Below are positions 45,809-52,730 of a stretch of DNA of 64,000 bases, one piece after another (position 1 is the first letter of the stretch; the number at the start of each line of letters is the position of its first letter). This DNA is from JAXLRU01 sp046330935 (GTDB lineage Bacteria > Actinomycetota > Actinomycetes > Actinomycetales > Kineosporiaceae). Below the pieces are notes generated by a model. That model was not told the origin of the DNA and did no database searches. It saw nothing but the letters and a program-made list of their open reading frames with translations. The position numbers and the translations under genes were made by a program. The DNA is taken from contig JAXLRU010000002.1 of assembly GCA_046330935.1 (NCBI GenBank), positions 124,001 through 188,000 on the forward strand, in the 5' to 3' direction.

Positions 45809-47451
45809 GCGGGCGTGCCGGCGCGGTCAGCCGCAGCCTGCGGCGCTTCGGCATCACGGGGCGGGTCATCGCCCTGGCCGCCGGGCTCGTCGCCCTGCTC
45901 CTCGCCCTCGCCGCCACGGCGTTCTCGGCGTCGGCGTCGGTCACCACCTCGGTGGGCGAGGCCGCCAAGGGCGAGGACATGGCGCGCGCCGCCCAGGTCC
46001 TGCGCTTCCACCTCGCCGACATGAACGGCTGGCAGACCGCCTACGCGCTCGACGTCGCCAAGCAGGGCCCGGCGGCCGCGGCCGACTCCGCCCCGTCCCG
46101 GGCCAGCTACCTGCGCTCCACCGCCGAGGTCCAGGAGGCCGTGGCGGCGATCACCGAGCACGAGCGGCACCTGACCCCGGACCAGAGAGCCCAGCTCGCG
46201 GCCGTGCGCAGCAACCTCGCCACGTTCCTCGACCTCGACACGAAGATCATCGGTTACTACCGCAGCGGCACCCCGGCCGACCTCGCGCAGGGCGACAAGC
46301 TCGTGCTCAAGGACGAGATCGAGCTGTTCACCGCCGCGGCCGACGCCGGGAAGGCCCTGTCGGAGTCGCTGCAGCAGGCCGCCGCCGCGGACCGGGACGA
46401 GGTGCACGCCACCACCGCACGCTCGCGCGCCCTCACCCTCGCCGTCCTGCTCACCGGGCTCGTCGTCGCCGCGCTCGGCTCCGTGTTCCTGGTGGACTCC
46501 ATCCGCACCCCGCTGAAGAACCTGCGGGAGCGGCTGCGCGACATCGCCCACGGGGACGGCGACCTCACGGCCCGCCTCGACGAGGACGGCCGCGACGAGC
46601 TGAGCGAGGTCGCCGTCCTGTTCAACACGTTCGTCGACGACGTCGCCGCCACCGTGCGGCAGGTCACCGCCTCGGCCCAGACCGTCGCGGTCGCCGCCGA
46701 GGAGCTCGCGACCAGCACCACGGCCGTCGCCGCCGCCACCGAGGAGACGTCGGCGCAGGCCGCCACCGTCGCCGGCGCCGCCGAGCAGGTCGCCGCGAGC
46801 GTGCACGGGATCTCCGCGGGCACCGTGCAGATGCAGGCGTCCATCCACGAGATCGCCCGCAACGCCGGCGAGGCCGCGACCGTCGCCGCCACCGCCGTCG
46901 ACCTCGCCTCCGTCACCTCCACCGGGATGCAGCGGCTCGGGGACGCCTCCGCGCAGATCGGTGAGTTCGTCGCCACCATCACCGCCATCGCCGGGCAGAC
47001 CAACCTGCTCGCCCTCAACGCCACCATCGAGGCCGCGCGGGCCGGGCACGCGGGCAAGGGCTTCGCCGTGGTCGCCGAGGAGGTCAAGGAGCTGGCCCGG
47101 GAGACCGCCGCCGCAGCTGCGGACGTCGCGGGCCGGATCGGGCTGATCCAGCAGGAGACCGCCTCCGCCGTCGCTGCGATCGGCGAGATCGCCACCGTCA
47201 TCCAGGGCATCCACGACTACCAGACGTCCATCGCGGGAGCCGTCGAGGAGCAGACCGCCACTGCCACCGACATGAGCCGGACCGTCGACGAGGTCGCTGC
47301 CGGCACGTCCACGATCAGCCAGACCATCAGCGGCGTCGCCGAGTCCGCCCGCATCACCTCCAGCGACGTCCAGGCAGGTCACGCCGCCAGCGCCGACCTC
47401 GCCGGGATGGGGGCGTCCCTCGCGCAGCTCGTCGCGCGGTTCACCGTCTGA
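45805..47451 (+). CDS. Methyl-accepting chemotaxis protein 1
   Basis: A 548-aa membrane chemoreceptor from GTG at 45805, overlapping the MarR stop. TM1 at residues ~17-42 and TM2 at ~212-234 enclose a helical ligand-binding domain of about 170 residues (4HB_MCP-like). A HAMP domain follows (DSIRTPLKNLRERLRDIAHGDGDLTARL), then the signalling coiled coil with the hairpin tip around IAGQTNLLALNATIEAARAGHAGKGFAVVAEEVKELA. No CheR-binding pentapeptide is seen at the end (LVARFTV). It signals through CheW/CheA to flagella. Confidence 0.95.
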   Translation: MSGRAGAVSRSLRRFGITGRVIALAAGLVALLLALAATAFSASASVTTSVGEAAKGEDMARAAQVLRFHLADMNGWQTAYALDVAKQGPAAAADSAPSRASYLRSTAEVQEAVAAITEHERHLTPDQRAQLAAVRSNLATFLDLDTKIIGYYRSGTPADLAQGDKLVLKDEIELFTAAADAGKALSESLQQAAAADRDEVHATTARSRALTLAVLLTGLVVAALGSVFLVDSIRTPLKNLRERLRDIAHGDGDLTARLDEDGRDELSEVAVLFNTFVDDVAATVRQVTASAQTVAVAAEELATSTTAVAAATEETSAQAATVAGAAEQVAASVHGISAGTVQMQASIHEIARNAGEAATVAATAVDLASVTSTGMQRLGDASAQIGEFVATITAIAGQTNLLALNATIEAARAGHAGKGFAVVAEEVKELARETAAAAADVAGRIGLIQQETASAVAAIGEIATVIQGIHDYQTSIAGAVEEQTATATDMSRTVDEVAAGTSTISQTISGVAESARITSSDVQAGHAASADLAGMGASLAQLVARFTV

Positions 47452-47497
47452 CGCGCGGCGCCCGCGGCGCCCCTCCGTCGCCGGTTAGCGTCCCGGC

Positions 47498-47833
47498 ATG
47501 ACGGTCGTGCGCTCCCTGCTGCTGTTCGCCCTCGCCGCGCTGTGCGAGATCGGCGGTGCGTGGCTGGTGTGGCAGGGGTGGCGGGAGCACCGCGGGCTGT
47601 GGTGGGTGGCGGGCGGGCTGGTCGCGCTGGGGGCCTACGGGTTCGTCGCCACCTTCCAGCCCGATCCCCACTTCGGGCGCGTGCTCGCCGCCTACGGGGG
47701 CGTCTTCGTGGCGGGGTCGCTGACCTGGGCGATGGTGATGGACGGCTTCAGGCCCGACCGCTGGGACGTCGCCGGCGCGCTCGTCTGCCTGGTCGGCGTC
47801 GCGCTCATCATGTACGCGCCGCGAGGCGCCTGA
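47498..47833 (+). CDS. YnfA family membrane protein
   Basis: A 111-aa integral membrane protein from ATG at 47498 with four transmembrane helices. Signature segments are LAALCEIGGAWLVWQGWREH, GLVALGAYGFVATFQPDPHFGRVLAAYGGVFV and DGFRPDRWDVAGALVCLVGVALIMYAPR, characteristic of the UPF0060/YnfA family. Some members behave as small-multidrug-resistance-like exporters, but the family's role is not settled. It is followed by the twin operators of the Clp-N/HTH gene. Confidence 0.93.
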   Translation: MTVVRSLLLFALAALCEIGGAWLVWQGWREHRGLWWVAGGLVALGAYGFVATFQPDPHFGRVLAAYGGVFVAGSLTWAMVMDGFRPDRWDVAGALVCLVGVALIMYAPRGA

Positions 47834-47835
47834 TC

Positions 47836-47879
47836 GTCAACCTGGGGTTGACGCTGTTGGCCGTCAACCTTAGGTTGAC
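47836..47879. promoter_or_regulatory. Twin palindromic operators of the Clp-N/HTH gene
   Basis: GTCAACCTGGGGTTGAC (47836-47852) and GTCAACCTTAGGTTGAC (47863-47879) share arms GTCAACC/GGTTGAC. They are 27 bp apart centre-to-centre, about 2.5 helical turns. The second ends 3 bp before the ATG, so bound protein would block the gene; autoregulation by the encoded HTH protein is likely. Confidence 0.75.
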
Positions 47880-47882
47880 GCC

Positions 47883-48593
47883 ATGACGACCTCCCCTGCA
47901 GCCCCCCGCCTCGACGACCTCATCGGCGCCGTCGCCCAGGCGCACCCCGACCCCCTCGAGCGCGTCAGCAGCGCGATGCAGCTCGCCGACCAGCTCGGAG
48001 AGCTCGCCGACTCGCTGATCGGTCACTTCGTCGACCAGGCCCGCCGCGCCGGCGCCTCGTGGTCCGAGATCGGCACCAGCATGGGCGTGAGCAAGCAGGC
48101 CGCCCAGAAGCGCTTCGTCACCCGCGGCGAGGCCACGCCGCCGCTCGACGCCAGCCAGGGCTTCAGCCGCTTCGACGACGAGGCGCGCGCGGTCGTCGTC
48201 GCCTCCCAGGAGCGGGCCCGGGCCGCGGGCAGCGCCACCATCACCGTCGCCCACCTGGTGCTCGGGCTGATCACCGACCCCGGCTGCGCGGCCGCGCGGG
48301 CCGTCGTGGCCCAGGGGGTCGACCTGGGCGACGTCGAGCGGATCGCGACGGCCACGCTGCCGCCGGCCTCGCCCTCGGCAGAGGTCCCCGCGATGATCCC
48401 CTTCGACGAGCACGCCAAGGACGCGCTGCAGCGCAGCTTCGCCGAGGCCCAGCAGCTGGGCGCCGACGCCGTGGGCAGCGGCCACGTGCTGCTCGCCGTC
48501 CTCGACGTCGAGCGCGGCACCGGCGTCCTCGCCGGTCTGGGCGTGCAGGCCGACGCCGTCCGCGCGCAGCTCGCCGGCCAGGCCCAGGTCTAG
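47883..48593 (+). CDS. HTH protein with Clp N-terminal repeat domain
   Basis: A 236-aa protein from ATG at 47883. Residues ~15-85 are helical with an HTH (ASWSEIGTSMGVSKQAAQKRF). Two Clp-N repeats follow: FDDEARAVVVASQERARAAGSATITVAHLVLGLI and FDEHAKDALQRSFAEAQQLGADAVGSGHVLLAVL. This is the substrate-docking domain of ClpA/ClpC without the ATPase. Such HTH/Clp-N proteins probably link protease state or misfolded proteins to transcription; the exact role is unknown. The double palindrome at the start suggests self-repression. Confidence 0.9.
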   Translation: MTTSPAAPRLDDLIGAVAQAHPDPLERVSSAMQLADQLGELADSLIGHFVDQARRAGASWSEIGTSMGVSKQAAQKRFVTRGEATPPLDASQGFSRFDDEARAVVVASQERARAAGSATITVAHLVLGLITDPGCAAARAVVAQGVDLGDVERIATATLPPASPSAEVPAMIPFDEHAKDALQRSFAEAQQLGADAVGSGHVLLAVLDVERGTGVLAGLGVQADAVRAQLAGQAQV

Positions 48594-48601
48594 GAGTCCG
48601 T

Positions 48602-48644
48602 CTGGGGACTCTCGTCGCGGTATACCCGCGACGGAACTCCCCAG
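48602..48644. terminator. Nested stem-loop terminator
   Basis: The outer CTGGGGA/TCCCCAG encloses the inner CGTCGCGG-TATAC-CCGCGACG. It lies 8 bp after the stop of the Clp-N/HTH gene and has the two-level form seen at 28.1-28.3 and 52.5 kb. Confidence 0.75.
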
Positions 48645-48758
48645 ATCGCCGGGGCGGGTGCCGTGGCGCGATGAATCGCGCGCGCGGCGCCGGTCGGTAC
48701 CGGGAACGACCGCGCCCGCAGGGACGGGACCGCTCCCGACCCGCACGGAGGAGCCGCC

Positions 48759-49370
48759 ATGACCGCCAGCGCCGAGGCCCGCCCCCGCCCGGGCGCCGTC
48801 GCCCGCGTCGCCGACGTCGAGGCCGAACGCCTCTCCCTCGCCCTGCTGCTCGACGGCCTCGACCACGACGCCTGGCGGACGCCGTCCCTGTGCGCGGGGT
48901 GGACGGTGAAGGACGTCGCGGCGCACCTGGCGCTCGCCGACCACGAGTTCGTGCGGACGCTGCTGCGCGTGGCCCGCGCCCGCGGGGACTTCGACGCCGT
49001 GACGGCCGACATGGCCCGCGAGCTCGCCGCCCGCTCGTCGCCCGCCGACCTCGTGGCCCGGATCCGGTCCACCGCCGGTTCCCCGCGCCGGTTCCCGTTC
49101 AGCGGCGCGCTCGACCCGCTGACCGACGTCCTCGTGCACGGCCAGGACATCGCCCGCCCGCTCGGCCTGGCCCGTCCGATCGCCGTCGACCTCGCCGTGG
49201 CGGCGCTGGAGAACGTCCGGACCAGCGCCTTCTACGGCGCCCGGCGGCGGCTGGCGGGGATGCGGATGTTGGCGGTCGACGCCGACTGGTCCGCAGGCGA
49301 CGGGCCCGACGTCGTGCGCCGGCCCGCCGCCGACCTGCTCCTCCTGCTCACGGGGCGCGAGATCCCCTGA
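48759..49370 (+). CDS. TIGR03083-type maleylpyruvate-isomerase N-terminal (DinB-like) protein
   Basis: A 203-aa protein from ATG at 48759. The helical bundle has RLSLALLLDGLDHDAWRTPSLCAGWTVKDVAAHLALADHEF, with the first metal His in AAHLALADHEF, and DVLVHGQDIARPLGL with the HGxD motif. These are features of the mycothiol-dependent maleylpyruvate isomerase family. The C-terminus has GPDVVRRPAADLLLLLTGRE. It is cytoplasmic and presumably a mycothiol S-transferase; substrate not deducible. Its 3' end is overlapped on the opposite strand by the extended frame of the GH10-GH62 gene. Confidence 0.88.
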   Translation: MTASAEARPRPGAVARVADVEAERLSLALLLDGLDHDAWRTPSLCAGWTVKDVAAHLALADHEFVRTLLRVARARGDFDAVTADMARELAARSSPADLVARIRSTAGSPRRFPFSGALDPLTDVLVHGQDIARPLGLARPIAVDLAVAALENVRTSAFYGARRRLAGMRMLAVDADWSAGDGPDVVRRPAADLLLLLTGREIP

Positions 49371-52063
49371 CCGGCATGAGCCGTCTCGCGGCGGACGCGC
49401 GTGGGGGCCGCCCTTCCGGGACGGCCCCCACGCCGGTTCAGCCTCGGGTCATCGCGCTGCAGGGTGAGCAGCCCCGGCTGCCAGGGCAGGCGGTTGTAGT
49501 CCCCGCCCGCCGAGGGGTTCTTGCCCTGGTAGAGCAGCTGCAGGTTGCACGGGTCGACCGTCTTCGTCTGGTCGGGGTTCGTGCGGACGATGTCGCCGTG
49601 GCTGATGTCGTTCGTCCACGTCGCACCGCTGTTGGCCGCCCCCGCGAACGGGTTGGACTCCGACGCCGCGTTCGGCGTCCACGACCCGCCCAGGCTCGTG
49701 GCCGTGAAGGACCGGAAGTAGCGGCCGCGGGCCCCCATCGCCTCGACGATCATCAGGTACTGCTGCTGCCCCTTGACCCGGTACACCTCGACGGCCTCGA
49801 ACAGGTTGGCCGTGGTGTCGCTCATGATCTGGGTGGAGCTCGTGCCGAAGCTGCTCGGGAAGTTCCCGATCGGCATGCTCGCCCGGTAGATCTTGCCGTT
49901 GTCACCGGCGAAGAACAGGTACATGTTCTGGTCGTCGGCGATCAGCGTCTGGTCGATCGGGCCCGTCTGCGAGCCCGCGATGCTGCCCTGGAACAGCGGC
50001 TGCGGCGCCGACCACCCGTTGGGGTTCGTCGGGTCGGTCGAGGTGCGGTAGATGAACGGCCACGGGCCCCACTGGTAGGACAGCACCCAGATGTTCTTCG
50101 GGGCGAAGTACATGAGCTGCGGCGCGACCGTGCCCGAGTTCATGCCCGTCTGCTGCGCCGTGGCCATGTCGGACCAGTTGGTGAACGGCGCCCACGCCAT
50201 CGAGCCGTAGTTGCCCGAGCCGTTGACGTTCGAGCCGTAGACCAGGTGCTTGCCGTTGTAGACGACGCTGGTGAAGTCCTTCAGCGACAGCCAGCCGTTG
50301 GCGGGCCGGGCGAGCGAGCCCGTCGAGGACCAGCGGTAGGTGGTGGGCAGGGTGCACGTCTGGCTCGGCGTGCTGGTGGTGGGGCTCGGCGTGGTCGTGG
50401 TGGGCTTCGGGGTGCTGGTCGTCGGCACCGGCGTCGTGGTGGTCGGCGCCGGACCGCCGCGGGTGACGGTCTTGCAGGTCTTCTTGCCGTTCTTGCCGGT
50501 CCGGCACTTCGTGACCTTCTTGGTCTTCGACGGCTTGCCCGGGGTCGTCGTCACCGGCGACGTCGACACCACGACGTCGTCGAGGAGGAAGCCCGCGGTG
50601 TCGGAGACGCTCTCGGCGTACAGCCGCATCGACTCCACGCCCGCGGGAACGGTGTAGCTGCCGGTCAGCTGCGCCCACCCGCCCGACGTCACCGCGACGT
50701 CGGGGGTCACGTGGTCGTAGCTCGTGGTGCCCGCGGTGGTGCGCTCGACGGTGAGGTTGACGGTCGTGTCGGCCGTGCCCGCGGTCAGCCGCGCCCACGC
50801 CGAGAGGTAGTACGTGCGCCCCGGCACCAGGACGCCGGTGACGTCGCGCGCCGGGCCGTTCCACGCCGCCGTGCGGCCGGTGACCTGCAGGGCGCCCGAG
50901 CCGCTGTGCGCCGACGTCCCGACGGACAGCTGCTCGCCGCCGCGCGCCGTCCAGCCGCCCGTCGTCCCGTCCTCGAACGTCGCCGACAGGACCGTGCCCG
51001 ACTGCGGCGGCGCGCTCGTCGGGGTGGGGGTGGAGGTCGCGCCGGCGTTCAGCGCGTCGAGCACCGCCGTGTACGACGGCTTCTTGGAGCCGTTGTCGTC
51101 GAACAGCAGCGCGCCGCCCTCGCTGGCCCGCCACGAGTCGCGGTCACGCACCCCCCACACGGTGATGCCGGTGCAGCGCGAGACGGCCATGCACGCCTTC
51201 GCGACGCCGCCGAGCACCGCCGCCTGGTTCGAGCCGATCGCGTCGAGTTCGGTGATCTGGACGTCGACGCCGAGGTCGGCGAACCGCTGCAGGTTCGCCT
51301 GGTAATCGCCCGGCAAACTGTTACCGAGGTGCGACTGGAACCCCACACAATCGATCGGCACCCCGCGCGCCTTGAAGTCCTTGACCATCGTGTAGATACC
51401 GGTCGACTTCGCGTTGATCGAATCGGTGCCGTAGTCGTTGTAGCAGAGCTTCGCGCCCGGGTCGGCCGCGCGGGCCGCCTTGAACGCCTCCTCGATCCAG
51501 TCGTTACCGGTCGCCTGCAGGTTGGAATCCCGGCGACGCCCGTCCTGCGGCCAGTCCGCGAACGCCTCGTTCACGACGTCCCAGGCGTAGACCTTGCCCT
51601 TGAAGTGCGCGGCGGTCTGCGTCACGTGGTTGAGCGCCGCGGCGCGCAGGGGCGCGCCCGACAGCGAACGCGCCCAGCCCGGCTGCTGCCCGTGCCAGAG
51701 CAGGGTGTGCCCCCGCACCCGCATCCCGTGGGACTGCGCGTACGCCACGATCGAGTCGCCGCCGCCGAAGCTGAACCGGCCCTGATCGGGCTCGGTGGCG
51801 TCCCACTTCATCTCGTTCTCGGCCGTGAGCATGGAGAATTCGCGGTCGACGATCGCCATGTACGGGGCGTCCGAGCCGAACTTGAACGACGACAGGGCGG
51901 TGCCGAAGTAGCGGCCGCTGCCCGCCGCGGCCTGGCCGAGCGTCGTCCCGGCGGCCTCCGCGCTGCCGAGGACGAGCCCTCCGGCAGAGGCGACGGCGAC
52001 CGCTGCCGCCAGGCTCAGGGCCCAGCCGGCGCGCGGCCGCGGGCGGGTGGTGGGTGTCGTCAC
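49232..52063 (-). CDS. Secreted GH10 xylanase - CBM - GH62 arabinofuranosidase
   Basis: An exported multidomain xylan enzyme, GTG at 52063 behind GGAGGAG; 943 residues in the open frame. Signal peptide to ~36. GH10 ~40-340 (acid/base Glu in AWDVVNEAFADWP near 164, nucleophile Glu in QITELDAIGS near 271). A CBM4/9-type jelly roll follows (~350-485). The linker contains KCRTGKNGKKTCKT then a Thr/Pro/Ser tract. GH62 is ~570-868 (TSVVYNGKHLVYGSN, PQLMYFAPKNIWVLSYQWGPW, EAVEVYRVKG). GH62 normally stops about at GLLTLQR; here some 75 unrelated residues follow, through a terminator hairpin and into the neighbour gene. A TGA lies next to that point in another frame, suggesting a lost stop. Confidence 0.9.
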   Translation of the reverse strand: MTTPTTRPRPRAGWALSLAAAVAVASAGGLVLGSAEAAGTTLGQAAAGSGRYFGTALSSFKFGSDAPYMAIVDREFSMLTAENEMKWDATEPDQGRFSFGGGDSIVAYAQSHGMRVRGHTLLWHGQQPGWARSLSGAPLRAAALNHVTQTAAHFKGKVYAWDVVNEAFADWPQDGRRRDSNLQATGNDWIEEAFKAARAADPGAKLCYNDYGTDSINAKSTGIYTMVKDFKARGVPIDCVGFQSHLGNSLPGDYQANLQRFADLGVDVQITELDAIGSNQAAVLGGVAKACMAVSRCTGITVWGVRDRDSWRASEGGALLFDDNGSKKPSYTAVLDALNAGATSTPTPTSAPPQSGTVLSATFEDGTTGGWTARGGEQLSVGTSAHSGSGALQVTGRTAAWNGPARDVTGVLVPGRTYYLSAWARLTAGTADTTVNLTVERTTAGTTSYDHVTPDVAVTSGGWAQLTGSYTVPAGVESMRLYAESVSDTAGFLLDDVVVSTSPVTTTPGKPSKTKKVTKCRTGKNGKKTCKTVTRGGPAPTTTTPVPTTSTPKPTTTTPSPTTSTPSQTCTLPTTYRWSSTGSLARPANGWLSLKDFTSVVYNGKHLVYGSNVNGSGNYGSMAWAPFTNWSDMATAQQTGMNSGTVAPQLMYFAPKNIWVLSYQWGPWPFIYRTSTDPTNPNGWSAPQPLFQGSIAGSQTGPIDQTLIADDQNMYLFFAGDNGKIYRASMPIGNFPSSFGTSSTQIMSDTTANLFEAVEVYRVKGQQQYLMIVEAMGARGRYFRSFTATSLGGSWTPNAASESNPFAGAANSGATWTNDISHGDIVRTNPDQTKTVDPCNLQLLYQGKNPSAGGDYNRLPWQPGLLTLQRDDPRLNRRGGRPGRAAPTRVRRETAHAGQGISRPVSRRSRSAAGRRTTSGPSPADQSASTANIRIPASRRRAP
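49401..49431. terminator. Bidirectional terminator between MPI-N and GH10-GH62 genes
   Basis: GTGGGGGCCG, loop, CGGCCCCCAC: perfect 10-bp stem 30 bp after the MPI-N stop and just past where the GH62 domain would normally end on the other strand. The GH10-GH62 reading frame runs straight through it. Confidence 0.8.
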
Positions 52064-52503
52064 GGGTACTCCTCCAGGGCATGGCGGCTTCCCCGGGCTG
52101 GCGCACAGGAGCCGCCGCGACGGCGGGCAGAGGGTGGCAGGCGCATGACGCGGGCAGCACGAGACCGCCCACCGCGTCACGGTGAGAACGGGCACCCGCG
52201 CCCGGGAGAATGCGCTCTGGAGCGTTTACTGAATCAACGTCGGGCCTCGGGAGGGGCCGCCCGAAGCACCTCCGAAACGTACTCCGAGAGTCGGGGACCG
52301 TCAAACATTGTCGAACGGTCTTCTCGGTAAGCGGCAGGGTCGACGTGCAGTGCGGTGACGCGTCGATCGATAACAGAAAACCTTCGACGACTGTTCTTTC
52401 GACATTCTTTGTCCTCACCGTGGTCGCCCTCGGCCGGCTCACGGTGGTGGAGCGTCCTCGCCGGCGGCCCGGACCCCGCGCACGCCATCGGGCGCTGCGA
52501 GGA

Positions 52504-52562
52504 GCCCGGCTTTGGGGACTCCCCGCGCGCCCATACCGCGCGGAGAGTCCCCACAGCCGGGC
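52504..52562. repeat. Long palindrome upstream of GH10-GH62 gene
   Basis: The outer GCCCGGCT/AGCCGGGC, middle TGGGGACT/AGTCCCCA and inner CCGCGCG/CGCGCGG arms fold to a 59-base stem with a short loop. It is in the 667-bp gap 52064..52730 between the GH10-GH62 start and the esterase stop. The lower-GC stretch from about 52210 to 52420 probably holds the GH10 promoter; no LacI-type operator was seen there. Confidence 0.7.
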
Positions 52563-52652
52563 CGGAAGGGGCTGCGGACCGCGGTCAGGACGACGCCGAC
52601 CCCGCCGCGCGTGCGCCGCAAGCCGCGGCACCCTTCCTGAGCCCGGACGCGA

Positions 52653-52697
52653 GAAGGGGAGCCCTCTCGCGACAGGTCTGCGAGGGGGCTCCCCTTC
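52653..52697 (-). terminator. Esterase gene terminator
   Basis: GAAGGGGAGCCCTCTCGC pairs with GCGAGGGGGCTCCCCTTC (one mismatch), about 35 bp after the esterase stop. Confidence 0.8.
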
Positions 52698-52730
52698 CGA
52701 GTACGTCAGCGCGTCAGGCGCCTCACTGGG

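Noticed and set aside
49232..49440. Treating the C-terminal ~75 residues of GH10-GH62 as a real extra domain
   Set aside because: The segment is antisense to the MPI-N gene, crosses a terminator hairpin and has no fold-like pattern; a lost stop codon is simpler.
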